From Thermococcus chitonophagus (GTDB taxonomy: Archaea > Methanobacteriota_B > Thermococci > Thermococcales > Thermococcaceae): DNA of 64,000 nt. The stretch covers positions 1,530,978 through 1,594,977 of the forward strand of contig NZ_CP015193.1 in NCBI RefSeq assembly GCF_002214605.1, given 5' to 3'. The notes under the pieces are model-generated. The model ran no database searches. It saw only the letters and a program-made list of their open reading frames with translations, and was not told where the DNA came from. Position 1 is the first letter of the stretch, and the number at the start of each line of letters is the position of its first letter. Made by a program: the position numbers and the translations under genes. Below, piece after piece: positions 51,685 to 61,863 of the stretch.

Positions 51685-53670
51685 ATGCTCAAGACGATAG
51701 CCCTCGTTGGGAATCCAAACGTTGGGAAGACTACAATATTCAACGCTCTTACAGGATTAAGGCAACACGTAGGTAATTGGCCCGGAGTCACCGTGGAGAA
51801 GAAGGAGGGAATATTCAAGTACAAAGACAAGGAGTTCTTGGTAGTGGATCTCCCAGGAATTTACTCAATGACCGCCCATAGCGTCGACGAGCTAATAGCG
51901 AGAAACTTCATCCTTGAGGGGAACGCTGACGTAATAGTGGATATAGTAGATTCTACATGCCTAATGAGAAACCTCTTCCTCACCATGGAGCTCTTCGAGA
52001 TGGGAGCTAAGAACGTGATAATAGCCCTCAACAAGTTCGATCTCATAAAGAAGAAGGGCGTTGAGATAGACATAAAGGAGATGCAGAAAGTCCTTGGTGT
52101 TCCTGTAGTTCCCACGAACGCGAAGAGCGGGGAGGGATTGGAGGAGCTGAAGAGGCTAATAGTGATGATGGCCGAGGGCAAGATAACCACTAACCCCATC
52201 ATTCCAAGGTACGATGAGGACATCGAGAGGGAGATAGAACACGTATCCCAGGTTCTAAAGGGAACCCCACTGGCCGAGAAGTACCCAATAAGGTGGCTCG
52301 CCATAAAGCTCCTTCAGAGGGACGAGGAGGTAATAAAGCTCGTTCTAAAGTACTTGGGCCAGTCCAAGATGGACGAGATACTCAAGCACATAGGCGAGCT
52401 CGAGGAGAAGTACAAGAGATCCCTCGATATAGTGATGGCGAGTCAGAAGTACGAGTTCCTTGAAGAGTTGCTGAGGAAGTTCGTGAGGCACCCAGTTGAA
52501 ATAAGGGAAACCTTGAGCGATCAACTCGATAAGCTCTTGACTCATCCAGTTTACGGCTTAATATCCATGGTCATCGTGTTCTACATCCTGTTCCAGTTCG
52601 TGTTCACGCTTGGCGGGCCCTTACAGGAGTGGCTTGATTCAGCGTTTTCGTGGCTCGGAGAAGCTATAGCACCTCACATAGCCAATGAAACCCTTAGGGG
52701 CCTCATAGTGGATGGAATCATCGGTGGAGTTGGGGCAGTACTGAGCTTCTTCCCGCTGGTGTTCCTGCTGTTCGTCGGCATGTCGATACTCGAGGACACT
52801 GGGTACATGGCTAGAATCGCTGCGATGATGGAGAGGTTCCTGAGGGTGTTCAACCTCCCGGGGAAGGCAATAATTCCAATGGTGTTGGCGTTTGGCTGTA
52901 ACGTTCCCGCGATAATGGCAACGAGAACCTTGGAGAACGAGAGGGACAGAATATTAACGATGCTCGTGAATCCGCTAGTCCCGTGCGTTGCGAGAATGGT
53001 AGTAATAACATTCCTCGCTGGAACGTTCTTCCCAGACAAAGCGGCCCTGGTAGCGATAAGTATCTATGCGATAGCGATAGCTCTAGCATTAATATCAGCG
53101 TTAATCCTGGGCAAGTTCTTCATCAAGGGGGAGGAGAGCCCGTTCGTCATAGAGCTGCCAGAGTACTCGATACCCTCATGGAAGACCGTGATAATCCACT
53201 CCTGGGAGAGAAGCAAGGAGTTCCTTAGGAAGGCAGCAACGGTAATACTCTTAGGTTCGATCACAATATGGTACCTATCGAGCTATCCTCAACCAGTAGG
53301 AACCGGCTTAAGCTATGCGGAAAGGCTTGGAAGGGCCTTTGAACCGATAGCTAGGCTGATGGGTCTAGACTGGAAGGCGGCGGTAAGCCTAATCTTCGGA
53401 ATAATAGCAAAGGAGAACGTTATAGCAACGTATAGCGTCATCTATGGGGTGAGTGAAGAATCATTGGCCGGAGCGATGGCTCATGCCATGACTCCCCTCC
53501 AAGCCTACGTCCTCGCACTGGTAACGACGCTATACCTGCCATGCATAGCAACGCTCGCCGCGATAAGGGCCGAAGGGGGAAGTAAGTGGATGATAGTTGC
53601 CGCGGTATACAACTTAACACTGGCCACCGTCGTAGGAATGCTTGCTTATGCCATAGGCTCGGTGGTCTGA
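51685..53670 (+). CDS. feoB: ferrous iron transport protein FeoB
   Basis: 661 residues from ATG 51685. The N-terminal G domain has GNPNVGKTTIFN (G1), VDLPGIYS (G3) and ALNKFD (G4), then a helical GDI-like region and about 8-9 membrane segments with the gate motifs VLAFGCNVPAIMATR and LVNPLVPCVARM. Imports Fe2+ across the membrane. Overlaps feoA by a few bases in the leader; the following gene starts at the base after its stop. Confidence 0.94.
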   Translation: MLKTIALVGNPNVGKTTIFNALTGLRQHVGNWPGVTVEKKEGIFKYKDKEFLVVDLPGIYSMTAHSVDELIARNFILEGNADVIVDIVDSTCLMRNLFLTMELFEMGAKNVIIALNKFDLIKKKGVEIDIKEMQKVLGVPVVPTNAKSGEGLEELKRLIVMMAEGKITTNPIIPRYDEDIEREIEHVSQVLKGTPLAEKYPIRWLAIKLLQRDEEVIKLVLKYLGQSKMDEILKHIGELEEKYKRSLDIVMASQKYEFLEELLRKFVRHPVEIRETLSDQLDKLLTHPVYGLISMVIVFYILFQFVFTLGGPLQEWLDSAFSWLGEAIAPHIANETLRGLIVDGIIGGVGAVLSFFPLVFLLFVGMSILEDTGYMARIAAMMERFLRVFNLPGKAIIPMVLAFGCNVPAIMATRTLENERDRILTMLVNPLVPCVARMVVITFLAGTFFPDKAALVAISIYAIAIALALISALILGKFFIKGEESPFVIELPEYSIPSWKTVIIHSWERSKEFLRKAATVILLGSITIWYLSSYPQPVGTGLSYAERLGRAFEPIARLMGLDWKAAVSLIFGIIAKENVIATYSVIYGVSEESLAGAMAHAMTPLQAYVLALVTTLYLPCIATLAAIRAEGGSKWMIVAAVYNLTLATVVGMLAYAIGSVV

Positions 53671-53913
53671 ATGGGGAAGCTCGAGGAGCTACTTGAGCTC
53701 ATGCAGAAGGGAACGTACACAACGGAGGATATAGCTAGGAAGCTCAATGTATCCAAGGAGGAAGTTAAGGGAATGCTCGAGATACTTAAGTCCATGGGCT
53801 ACGTAAAGGAGATACAAACCGTGAGCTGTGAAAGCTGTCCTTTAAGAAAAGTGTGCCCGGGGAAGTGCGTTAGAAGTGGAGTCAAAGCCTATGTTCCTTC
53901 ATTTGAATTGTAA
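53671..53913 (+). CDS. feoC: FeoC-like winged-helix Fe-S regulator
   Basis: 80 residues. Winged helix (YTTEDIARKLNVSKEEVKGM) with a Cys cluster SCESCPLRKVCPGKC near the C-terminus that can hold an Fe-S cluster, as in FeoC proteins. It directly follows feoB (TGAATG) and would sense iron or oxygen and control FeoB stability or expression. It overlaps the convergent gene by 32 bases. Confidence 0.78.
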   Translation: MGKLEELLELMQKGTYTTEDIARKLNVSKEEVKGMLEILKSMGYVKEIQTVSCESCPLRKVCPGKCVRSGVKAYVPSFEL

Positions 53914-54436
53914 CTTTTTCCTTTCTACCCCTTATCTCCACTTCATGGAGGCACAACTCTTCCCATTCGCCATGGCACAACTCGGTAAACCTCAACCTTA
54001 TCTCAGGCTTTTCTCCCTTGAATTTTGATTCAAGCTCAGCTCCCCTAACTTCAGCTCTAAACGCTACTTCAAGCTTCTTGCCATCTCTACTTTCCCGGAG
54101 ACCCTCAACGGTACCTTCCCTTACAAAGGGAAGTTCAGTCGTTGCAGAAATATCCTTCTCAGCGGGTAGGTATATGGTGACACTCTCCGGTATGTAAGGA
54201 GAGTGTCCATAGAACGCAACCATTATTGAACCCCCTTTTATCCTGGCTTCTCCAACGTTTCTCTTGCCCTTTACGATTGATATTTCAAGGTTTTCCTCTG
54301 ATTCATGAAATATTTTAACTAGCGTTTCAAGCAACTTTTCTTCCCTTGCTCTAACTCTCACAAGATCCCATTCTCTTCTGTACCTGAGGGGGAGCCTCTT
54401 TCTGGGCCACTCAAACACCAGCTGATAGTTTCCCAC
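53882..54436 (-). CDS. hypothetical protein, 184 aa
   Basis: Soluble protein with alternating beta character (GGSIMVAFYGHSP, KLEVAFRAEVRG, IRLRFTELCHGEWEELCLHE). No domain recognised. Start at ATG 54436 (AAGTGGGAAACT...). The 3' end overlaps feoC by 32 bases on the other strand. Confidence 0.6.
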   Translation of the reverse strand: MGNYQLVFEWPRKRLPLRYRREWDLVRVRAREEKLLETLVKIFHESEENLEISIVKGKRNVGEARIKGGSIMVAFYGHSPYIPESVTIYLPAEKDISATTELPFVREGTVEGLRESRDGKKLEVAFRAEVRGAELESKFKGEKPEIRLRFTELCHGEWEELCLHEVEIRGRKEKVTIQMKEHRL

Positions 54437-54551
54437 TTCACTTCACCCTACTTAATTATTTTACCCCCATAAATTATCTAATCAGTTGTGGTTTTGTTAG
54501 TATGTGTTAATAAATTTTTCTCTGGTGTGTAATTAACTAAAAAATAAAGTT

Positions 54552-55661
54552 CTAAAATCTAGAACCTAAGAAACCATTAAGGTTTATCCTCTGCTCAAGC
54601 CATTCCCTCACGAATCCCGTAATCACGAGTGGAACTTTTTTCAATTCATGAATATTTTTTGCCCCGACTAGGAACATTGCATTTTTTAGCTCCTCTACAT
54701 ATCCCAGAATAACCCTTTTTACCCCTTCAACATCTCCCTTAGCGGCTGGCCTGAGAACGGGCAAAGCAATTCCAACCAACGTAGCTCCCATTGCAAGAGC
54801 CTTCGCCATTGTAATCCCATCCCTCATTCCGCCACTTGCTATTATTGGAAGGCTTGTCCAGTACCTAACCTCGGCAAGACTTATTGCAGTTTTAATCCCC
54901 CAGTCCCAAAACCTTAACGCTAACCTCCTTCCCACGTTATCCTTCGCCCTGTAATATTCGACACCGCTCCAGCTCGTCCCACCAAGACCGCTTATGTCCA
55001 CTGCATCGATGCCTATCGCCTCCAACTTGACTGCAACCTCCCTAGATACTCCTGCCCCTGTTTCCTTGGCTATAACCGGATAATCTATGCTAGACTTTAT
55101 CTCTGCTAAAGCCTCTAGGACACCTGCAAAAGTCGTGTCTCCTTCGGGCTGGACGCTCTCTTGAAGGGGATTCATGTGGATGGCAATTGCATCTGCTTCG
55201 ATCTTTTCTATCGCGTAGAGAACTTCCTCAACCCCATACCTTCTCATTGCATTCTTCCCGAATTGGGGAGCACCAAGGTTGCCAACGAGAAATACATCGG
55301 GAGCAACGTCTCTAACGTAGTAACTCTCCCAGGTTTCGGGTTTCTCAATCATCGCCCTCTGACTTCCGACACCAAAGGGTATGTTGAGTTCCTGGGCTGC
55401 TTGAGCTAAAGTTCTGTTTATCTTCCAAGCTATTTCTCCCTTTCTCGTCCCGCCGGTCATTCCCGTAATCATTATTGGGTAATCAAATTTTCTCCCCAGG
55501 AATTCCACTGAGAGATCTATTTCCTCCTTATCAATTTCAGGGAGGCTCATGTGAATTAGGTGAACATCTTCAAAGCCATTCGAAACATGAGCTTGGACAT
55601 TCCGCTTAAGGCAGTGTTCTATGTGCTCAAACTTTCTAAGAACAGTTATCTCTCCGTCCAT
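54552..55661 (-). CDS. fni: isopentenyl-diphosphate delta-isomerase, type 2
   Basis: 369 residues. FMN- and NADPH-dependent IPP isomerase: [49 protein letters not shown] and [15 protein letters not shown]. It provides DMAPP for archaeal lipid isoprenoids. ATG 55661; TATA-like CTTATAAG about 30 bases upstream. Confidence 0.93.
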   Translation of the reverse strand: MDGEITVLRKFEHIEHCLKRNVQAHVSNGFEDVHLIHMSLPEIDKEEIDLSVEFLGRKFDYPIMITGMTGGTRKGEIAWKINRTLAQAAQELNIPFGVGSQRAMIEKPETWESYYVRDVAPDVFLVGNLGAPQFGKNAMRRYGVEEVLYAIEKIEADAIAIHMNPLQESVQPEGDTTFAGVLEALAEIKSSIDYPVIAKETGAGVSREVAVKLEAIGIDAVDISGLGGTSWSGVEYYRAKDNVGRRLALRFWDWGIKTAISLAEVRYWTSLPIIASGGMRDGITMAKALAMGATLVGIALPVLRPAAKGDVEGVKRVILGYVEELKNAMFLVGAKNIHELKKVPLVITGFVREWLEQRINLNGFLGSRF

Positions 55662-55865
55662 GCAGATCCCCGGATAACGCTCCGGTCAGAAGCTTATAAG
55701 GTTATAGGAGCTCTGTAAACATGACCTGTTATTCCCACTATCAACGTTCCTCGTCTGATGTAGTTAGTGCTATTTGGTCTAAGATATGTGTATGCCCCTC
55801 TACTGTTGAATTTTGAACGATAGGTAGTTTGAAAACACAGAACCACGGGGATTGATTTAAATATT

Positions 55866-55941
55866 GGTGGACCGGGCGGGATTTGAACCCGCGGCCTCCG
55901 CCTTGCGAGGGCGGCGCTCTCCCAGGCTGAGCTACCGGCCC
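55866..55941 (-). tRNA. tRNA-Ala (anticodon CGC)
   Basis: Complete cloverleaf with encoded CCA: acceptor GGGCCGG pairs with CCGGTCC, anticodon stem CCGCC/GGCGG with loop CTCGCAA, T-arm GCGGGTTCAAATCCCGC. The + strand frame read through it (MVDRAGFEPAASAL) is an artefact, often seen over antisense tRNAs. Confidence 0.95.
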
Positions 55942-56037
55942 ACTCCCGATAACCCTAAACTACAGAAGGCTTTAAAAGCTTTTGGAGGATGCATTATATT
56001 TTTAAGGAGTAATACCACAACCAAGTGGGATTTAAGG

Positions 56038-56919
56038 ATGGTGGCTATAAAATCGTTCGGAGAAGCAGTTTCCTTCCTGATATCTAATCCTAAGGTAATC
56101 CTAATACCTTTAGTCTTCCTTCTAATCTTGGCCCCGATAAACACGTACATCCAAAAGGACAACGTTCTCAAATCCTTAGAAAATCTTGAAAAAGGGAGCA
56201 TAATATTTGAAGAGCATGGAGCAGCCGAAGAGTTAACACCAGAACAGCTGAGAGCCCTCCTGGTAATTGCCCTCCTCTACATGCTCCTCCTCTCAGCCGC
56301 CCAATATTCAGTAACAATGTACGCCTACCGCAGACGGTTAGGGGAAACTCTGAGCCTTGGAGATGCCCTGATATCTGGGTTGGAGAATGTAATCCCGGCA
56401 TTTATAGTGACACTAATCTCTGCGATCATCCTGGGCCTCATTGCCATTGTCGTCGCTATACCCTTCAGCGTAATCATTGGAATTGGCGCCATTGGGGGAT
56501 CAAAGGGCATGATAACTGTAGGAATGCTGGCCCTCCTAGTGGGCGAATTTTTTGCACTTACATTCTCTGGAGGTGCGGTATCAGTCATATTCCCTGCGTA
56601 CGTTGTAAACAACTCCATAAGAAGAGGCATAGAAGGGCTCATGCTACCTCTGCGGAGGCCAAAATCAACACTCAGCTTCGGTCTACTCCTGATGCTAACG
56701 ATATTCACACTCTACATCGTCGCCAGTATGTTAGTATTCCTCCCACTTATATTTTCAAGGTCGTTAGCAGGCCTACTTATTGGAGCGCTTCTCCAAGCTC
56801 CGATAATGGCCCTACTTCATGCCTTCACATCAGTGGCATCACTGTCGTTCTACGAGAACTTAAGGGAAGAGCTTTTAAACCAAACCCAAGGCATCATGAC
56901 AGATGTACGAACTTACTGA
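56038..56919 (+). CDS. hypothetical multi-pass membrane protein, 293 aa
   Basis: The start is ATG 56038 (TTTAAGG upstream); the longer frame to 55864 is antisense to a tRNA gene. About six membrane segments, Gly/Ala/Ile-rich ([36 protein letters not shown]). Similar in layout to archaeal DUF4013-type membrane proteins, but no clear motif. Its 3' end overlaps the next gene by 17 bases. Confidence 0.75.
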   Translation: MVAIKSFGEAVSFLISNPKVILIPLVFLLILAPINTYIQKDNVLKSLENLEKGSIIFEEHGAAEELTPEQLRALLVIALLYMLLLSAAQYSVTMYAYRRRLGETLSLGDALISGLENVIPAFIVTLISAIILGLIAIVVAIPFSVIIGIGAIGGSKGMITVGMLALLVGEFFALTFSGGAVSVIFPAYVVNNSIRRGIEGLMLPLRRPKSTLSFGLLLMLTIFTLYIVASMLVFLPLIFSRSLAGLLIGALLQAPIMALLHAFTSVASLSFYENLREELLNQTQGIMTDVRTY

Positions 56920-57979
56920 AGACCTAAAGCTGAGGAAGATAACTAAGTACGAGCTCGACGGCATCGATGAGAGGGAGGATCTTTTGGTTATTCCCCCATC
57001 TTCTAAAGCTGGACCCTGTGGAAACGGTTGCGTATTCTGCTATCTCCTCCAAAATCCTCCAACCATGATATATAGAGTTTCAAGACATGACACCCTAAAC
57101 GATCCAGAGCTTGAAAATAGAATAAAGTATGCAAGGGAGCACTATGACCTCTGGATAAGGGTGACTGATACCTCAGGAAACGTGAAGTTCGACAAAAATA
57201 GAGTAGAAAGCCTGTACTCGGCGGGCCTTGATGAGATCCAAATCTCAGTGCACACAACGAAGAAGGATGTAAGGATAAAGTTGATGAGAAACAGGCACGC
57301 TGGAAAGCTTATAGATCTCCTCCCCTTTGTAGCGGAGCACTTTAGAGTGATAGCGGACATAATTCTGACCCCAGGGTACAACGTTGCCGATATAGGTGAG
57401 ATAATTGAAGATCTCGATTCAATGGGGATCCACGAAGTGAGACTGTTCCCCGTGGGGGTTACTAGGTACAACAGATTTGGTATTAGGTCCCTAACCAGGG
57501 AAGAGCTGATGTTCGTGAAGAGGGTGGCCCTCGAGAAAGACAGGGAGCTGGACATCAAGGTAGTAATCCCTCCAATATTCCTAGCGTTGCTGGGCGAATT
57601 TACAACGGGACTCAAGCCATTCAATATAGAGCCCGATATTCCAACATATATCCTAACGGGAGAGCTGGCCTATCCTGAGATGAAGAGGCTGTTCCCCAAA
57701 ATAAATGTCGTTATGGTCAAGAACGAGTTCTTTGGAGGCAACATAGGGACAGCGGGCCTGCTTACAGGTAGGGATGTTCTTAGAGAAGTCGAAAAGCTTC
57801 CAGAGGTTGAAATAGGCCTAATCTTATTGCCCGAGCTTATGTTCTATGGAGACATGACGCTTGATGGGTGGAGAAGGCAAGAGCTGTTCACGAAGATACT
57901 GGTGGAGAAGGGTTATATAGTTGAGACAGCACTTGAACCCCAAGAGGTACCAAAGGTTATAGAGAAGGTAGCCCTATGA
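56903..57979 (+). CDS. radical SAM / DUF512-type protein
   Basis: 358 residues. Fe-S motif [12 protein letters not shown] (CxxxCxxC), then a TIM-barrel-like section, and a C-terminal section with [16 protein letters not shown] typical of DUF512. The substrate is not known. It overlaps the preceding membrane protein. The stop TGA forms part of the C box of a candidate sRNA. Confidence 0.8.
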   Translation: MYELTEDLKLRKITKYELDGIDEREDLLVIPPSSKAGPCGNGCVFCYLLQNPPTMIYRVSRHDTLNDPELENRIKYAREHYDLWIRVTDTSGNVKFDKNRVESLYSAGLDEIQISVHTTKKDVRIKLMRNRHAGKLIDLLPFVAEHFRVIADIILTPGYNVADIGEIIEDLDSMGIHEVRLFPVGVTRYNRFGIRSLTREELMFVKRVALEKDRELDIKVVIPPIFLALLGEFTTGLKPFNIEPDIPTYILTGELAYPEMKRLFPKINVVMVKNEFFGGNIGTAGLLTGRDVLREVEKLPEVEIGLILLPELMFYGDMTLDGWRRQELFTKILVEKGYIVETALEPQEVPKVIEKVAL

Positions 57980-58028
57980 TGAGAGAGCTGTTAAATGAAC
58001 TTGATGATTAGAGGATGGCTGGCTGAGG
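57974..58028 (+). ncRNA. candidate C/D-box sRNA between two radical SAM genes
   Basis: C ATGATGA 57976-57982 overlaps the stop codon of the upstream gene; C' TTGATGA 58001-58007; D CTGA 58023-58026; guide TTAGAGGATGGCTGG (15 bases) before D. The D' box is weak (ATGA at 57995). It fits the intergenic gap well but is less certain than the other two. Confidence 0.5.
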
Positions 58029-58036
58029 GGATTTGA

Positions 58037-59119
58037 ATGAGAGAAACCCCATACTATTCGTACGTTGTTGGAGAGCTTCCAGAAGGGTGTAAGTACTGTG
58101 TTAGGGGGGAGAAGCTGGTTCTCTTTGTCACTGGTGTATGTCCCAGGAACTGCTTCTACTGTCCTTTAAGCCCTTGGAGGAGGAAAGATGTTGTTTATGC
58201 CAATGAGAGACCCGTTAAGTCAGTGAAAGATATAATAGAGGAAGCAAAGATTCAAGATGCCAGGGGAGCAGGAGTTACGGGAGGGGATCCCCTAGCAAGG
58301 CTCTCGAGGACTATTGAATACATAAAGGCTCTCAAGGAAGAATTTGGAAAAAAGTTTCACATCCACCTCTACACTACAGGAATTCTAGCCGATGAAAAAG
58401 CCCTACAGAAACTTTACGATGCTGGGTTGGATGAGATTAGGTTCCATCCGGACTTGTTTGAGCCAAATTCGAAGTTCCTGCAGAGGGAAATTGAAAATAT
58501 GAAGAAGGCCTTTGACTTCTCATGGGACGTTGGAGGGGAAGTTCCAGCTGTTCCTGGCTTTGGAGACAGAATAAAATGGTTCGCTAGTCTCTTGGACAAC
58601 ATGGGAGGAAGGTTCCTTAACATAAACGAGCTCGAGTTCAGCGAGACTAACTTAAGGAACCTGCTTACGAGAGGATACAGGCCAATTAGTGATGAGAGTT
58701 CTGCGATAAAGGGCTCACTTGAGCTGGGCCTTGAGATATTAGAGTGGGGCGAGAAGAATACCTCACTGAACTACCACCTCTGCACGGCGAAGCTAAAGGA
58801 TGCCGTCCAGCTCAGGAACAGGCTTATAAGGATGGCCAAGAACGTTGCAAGGCCCTACATGGAGATAACGGAGGACGGAACATTAAGGTTTGGAATAGCA
58901 GAGTACGAGGATCTCGAAGAGTTATACGAGTTACTCGTTGAGGAGGCAGGCGTTCCTGAAGAGTGGCTCTACATAAACTGGGAGAAAAAGAGGATAGAGA
59001 TGCCCGTTGAAGTTGCCGAGGAGCTCGCGGATGCAATAGAGGGGGATGTTAAGTTCTACATAGTGGAGGAGTATCCGACTTGGGACAGGGTCGAAGTGGA
59101 GAGGATTCCACTCAATTAA
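58037..59119 (+). CDS. radical SAM protein of unknown substrate
   Basis: 360 residues. The radical SAM motif is GVCPRNCFYCPLSPWRR, GAGVTGGDPLARL serves as SAM-binding segment, and an extra Cys pair GCKYCVRGEK lies at the N-terminus. C-terminal part is helical with no known accessory domain. Start ATG 58037 (GGGGATTTGA). Probably modifies RNA or a cofactor; I cannot say which. Confidence 0.8.
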   Translation: MRETPYYSYVVGELPEGCKYCVRGEKLVLFVTGVCPRNCFYCPLSPWRRKDVVYANERPVKSVKDIIEEAKIQDARGAGVTGGDPLARLSRTIEYIKALKEEFGKKFHIHLYTTGILADEKALQKLYDAGLDEIRFHPDLFEPNSKFLQREIENMKKAFDFSWDVGGEVPAVPGFGDRIKWFASLLDNMGGRFLNINELEFSETNLRNLLTRGYRPISDESSAIKGSLELGLEILEWGEKNTSLNYHLCTAKLKDAVQLRNRLIRMAKNVARPYMEITEDGTLRFGIAEYEDLEELYELLVEEAGVPEEWLYINWEKKRIEMPVEVAEELADAIEGDVKFYIVEEYPTWDRVEVERIPLN

Positions 59120-59120
59120 T

Positions 59121-59146
59121 TATTTAAATTCTTTAGGTTAGTCTAA
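59121..59146 (+). promoter_or_regulatory. promoter and DtxR-box-like operator of the dtxR-like gene
   Basis: TATA box TATTTAAATT at 59121-59130 directly followed by TTAGGTTAGTCTAA (59133-59146), which differs from the feo element by two bases and follows the DtxR consensus TTAGGTTAGCCTAA. This implies autoregulation. Confidence 0.75.
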
Positions 59147-59161
59147 CTCTGGTGGGTGAAG

Positions 59162-59623
59162 GTGGTTTCAAAGAGGGAAGAGGAGTACTTAGAGGTCATG
59201 TACCTCCTTCAGAAAAATAAAGGCGTAATTAGGGTTAAAGACATAGCAAGGATCCTGCACATTAAGCCTCCAAGTGTTGTAGATGCTCTGAAAAAGCTTG
59301 CCGAAAAGGGTTTAGTTGAGTATGAAAAATACGACAGGATACTTCTAACGGAAGAGGGGAGGAAGATCGCGGAGAAAACGTATTCTAAGCATCTCCTCCT
59401 TACCGAGTTCTTTACCAACGTCCTGGGGATCCCTCCAGAGATTGCTGAGGAAGATGCATGCCAATTTGAGCATTACGTTCATGATATAACGATTCAAAGA
59501 ATAAAGGATTTCATAAGTTATGTCCAAGAGCACTGTCCCTATGTGCTAAAACAGTTTCTAAAAAAGGTAATGGAAGAATCAGAAGACACCAGCAAGGTAA
59601 CCGAAGTAGCCAACGAACACTAA
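59162..59623 (+). CDS. DtxR/MntR-family metal-dependent repressor
   Basis: About 153 residues from GTG 59162 (GGTGGGTGAAG upstream; GTG 59156 is inside that site). Winged helix with KREEEYLEVMYLLQ and HIKPPSVVDALKKLAEKGLV; the dimer and metal-binding domain has EEDACQFEHYVHD, where Cys, Glu and His match DtxR Cys102, Glu105, His106. Likely the iron-responsive regulator of the feo operon and itself; P. furiosus MDR1 sits in the same setting. Its end overlaps the convergent permease gene by 45 bases. Confidence 0.88.
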   Translation: MVSKREEEYLEVMYLLQKNKGVIRVKDIARILHIKPPSVVDALKKLAEKGLVEYEKYDRILLTEEGRKIAEKTYSKHLLLTEFFTNVLGIPPEIAEEDACQFEHYVHDITIQRIKDFISYVQEHCPYVLKQFLKKVMEESEDTSKVTEVANEH

Positions 59624-60910
59624 AGCCAAGATGTACATCAGTGGGTGTACTTCCTTCCACCTTCCGGTGAATATCTTGAGTAGGGTGTAGCTTATGAAAC
59701 CAACGCCAATTCCATCGGCTATTGAGTATGTGAACGGTATCGTTATCAACACGAGGAACGCTGGAATTGCCTCGGTTGGATCGCTGAAGTCGACCTCCTT
59801 GAAGGCGCTCATCATGTAGTAACCGACTATCACTAGGGCAGGAGCCGTTGCGAACGCTGGGATGGCCTTTGCCAAGGGTGCTATAAAGAGACCTATAGCC
59901 AAGAATAGGAGGCCAACTACAACTGCCGTGAATCCCGTTCTACCTCCCTCCTCTATACCTGCGGCACTCTCGATGTATGTTGTAACTGTTGAAGTACCGA
60001 GTATTGCACCGAACGTGGTTCCTATCGCATCCGTGAGGAGCACCTTTTCTGCATCTGGGATTTTACCTTCCTTAGTCAGGAACCCGGCCTTGGCGCTCAA
60101 ACCGGTGACTGTTCCAAGAGTGTCGAAGAAGTCTACCATGAAGAATGCAAACACTACTCCAAGGGCTCCAGCGTTCAGCAGGCCGTGGAGGTCGAGCTTC
60201 ATGAAGGTGTAGCTTATCGTCGGCATTGAGAACAGCTTCTCGGGCCAAGGAGCGACCCCAGTTATCCAGCCAATGATGCTCGTCGCGAGTATCGATATAA
60301 GCAGGGCTCCCTTGATCCTCATTCCAATGAGAATTGCCGCAACGAAGAGACCGAAGAGGAACAGCAGTATTTCGGGCTTTGCCAATGCTGGAGCGTTAAG
60401 GCCCGTGAACTGGAGAACTCCCTCCTTGGTCGTTGCCGCCGTGAGAAGGCCAACATCGTTGAGGCCTATGAAAGTCAAGAACAGCCCTATACCGGCACCA
60501 ACGGCGTACTTTTGACTCAGAGGAATTGCGTGGATTATGGCACTTCTGACTTTGGTTATGCTGAGGATGATGAAAATTATACCCTCGACGAACACCGCAG
60601 CTAAGGCTACCCTCCAGCCGTACTTGGGAGCTACTGTGAAGGCAAAGTACGCGTTGAGACCCATTCCTGGGGCTAAGGCAAATGGCTTCTTGGCGTAGAC
60701 ACCCATGAGGATAGTCGTTAGTCCTGCTGCCAGGGCAGTTACTGCAACGAGCGAATCAAAGGCTTCTTTTCCCATTGCAACGCTGAGAATCGATGGATTA
60801 ACAAAGAGAATATATGCCATCGTCATGAAGGTAGTCAACCCGGCAAGGATCTCGGTTCTAAGATCAGTACCATATTTCTCAAACTCAAAGTATTTTTCAA
60901 TCCAGCCCAT
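59579..60910 (-). CDS. purine permease, AzgA-like (NCS2/NAT superfamily)
   Basis: 443 residues from ATG 60910 (GGAGGTGCCCTG upstream). Starts GWIEKYFEFEKYGTDLRTEI; TTFMTMAYILFVNPSIL is the AzgA signature, with about 12-14 membrane segments and PGMGLNAYFAF. Imports adenine, guanine or hypoxanthine. The longer frame to 61087 crosses the leader. Next to a purine nucleoside phosphorylase, so both serve purine salvage. Confidence 0.9.
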   Translation of the reverse strand: MGWIEKYFEFEKYGTDLRTEILAGLTTFMTMAYILFVNPSILSVAMGKEAFDSLVAVTALAAGLTTILMGVYAKKPFALAPGMGLNAYFAFTVAPKYGWRVALAAVFVEGIIFIILSITKVRSAIIHAIPLSQKYAVGAGIGLFLTFIGLNDVGLLTAATTKEGVLQFTGLNAPALAKPEILLFLFGLFVAAILIGMRIKGALLISILATSIIGWITGVAPWPEKLFSMPTISYTFMKLDLHGLLNAGALGVVFAFFMVDFFDTLGTVTGLSAKAGFLTKEGKIPDAEKVLLTDAIGTTFGAILGTSTVTTYIESAAGIEEGGRTGFTAVVVGLLFLAIGLFIAPLAKAIPAFATAPALVIVGYYMMSAFKEVDFSDPTEAIPAFLVLITIPFTYSIADGIGVGFISYTLLKIFTGRWKEVHPLMYILALVFVGYFGYLAGVF

Positions 60911-61016
60911 CAGGGCACCTCCAATTGCCTTTGTTTTGTCAAAGAAAAGGGTGTTTTTAAGATTTATTTTACATGTACATGACAAAACTCTAAAGAATTG
61001 AAAAGTTTGGGGGAAT

Positions 61017-61814
61017 TTATCCAGTAGCCCCCTTAAGCGCATCTTTGCATGGGCAGTTCCTCTCCTTGGGTATGAGGGGAATTGCATGAACTATCAACGA
61101 AACTATCTCCTTCGTCTTTCTCTGCATTAGCTCAACTACTTCAGTGTGAGTTAGTTTTTGATGACTTATTCCAGCGGCATAATTAGTGACTATCGCAACG
61201 CTGGCATAGCACATTTCGAGTTCTCTCGCAAGTATCGCCTCTGGGCACTGGGTCATTCCAACAACGTCCCCGCCCAGGATTCTATAAGCCCTAATCTCTG
61301 CGGCAGTCTCGAATCTAGGACCTTCAGTGCAGACGTAGGTTCCCCTGGGGTGGTATGGGAGTGCCAGATTCTTTGCGGCTGTTATTAACGCCCTTCTTAT
61401 CTCAGGGCAGTAAGGTTCAGTAAAGTCAACGTGAGCAACGAACTTCCTATCGTGGGGACTTTCCTCCCCATCATAGAACGTCCTGGGCCTTGAAACGGTG
61501 AAGTCCATGAGCTGATCAAGAATCACGAAGTCCCCAGGCTTCATGTTCGGGTTTAGGGAACCAACCGCTGAGGTAGCAATAATCCTTTCAACGCCGAGCT
61601 CGTAGAGAGCCCAAATGTTAGCCCTGTAGTTTATCTTGTGGGGAGGGATTGAGTGCCCCTTTCCGTGTCTAGCAAGGAAAGCTACTTCTTCCTCACCTAT
61701 TCTTCCAATGGTTAGAGTCACCTCACCGTATGGAGTCTTCACTGCTTCCTCCCTTTTATCCTCAGCAGGGAAGTCGTAGACTCCAGAACCTCCTATGACG
61801 GCTATCCTGGGCAT
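61017..61814 (-). CDS. 6-oxopurine nucleoside phosphorylase / MTA phosphorylase family
   Basis: 265 residues. PNP-family: IGGSGVYDF, FLARHGKGHSIPPH, TSAVGSLNP, GTYVCTEGPRFET, GMTQCPEAILAREL. Thermococcales PNP and MTAP paralogues are alike; gene neighbours match the P. furiosus PNP locus, so inosine/guanosine phosphorolysis is favoured. A C-terminal CxC (NCPCKD) is thought to help thermal stability in these enzymes. Confidence 0.88.
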   Translation of the reverse strand: MPRIAVIGGSGVYDFPAEDKREEAVKTPYGEVTLTIGRIGEEEVAFLARHGKGHSIPPHKINYRANIWALYELGVERIIATSAVGSLNPNMKPGDFVILDQLMDFTVSRPRTFYDGEESPHDRKFVAHVDFTEPYCPEIRRALITAAKNLALPYHPRGTYVCTEGPRFETAAEIRAYRILGGDVVGMTQCPEAILARELEMCYASVAIVTNYAAGISHQKLTHTEVVELMQRKTKEIVSLIVHAIPLIPKERNCPCKDALKGATG

Positions 61815-61863
61815 GATACCACCAGTAAGAAATTTAAGCTAACTCCTTAAAAGGGAAATGGGT

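Noticed and set aside
55864-56037. N-terminal extension of the membrane protein (MVDRAGFEPAASAL...).
   Set aside because: It is the antisense reading of tRNA-Ala; the true start is ATG 56038.
60911-61087. 59-residue N-terminal extension of the purine permease.
   Set aside because: The GGAGGTG site sits directly before ATG 60910, and the extension has no family counterpart.
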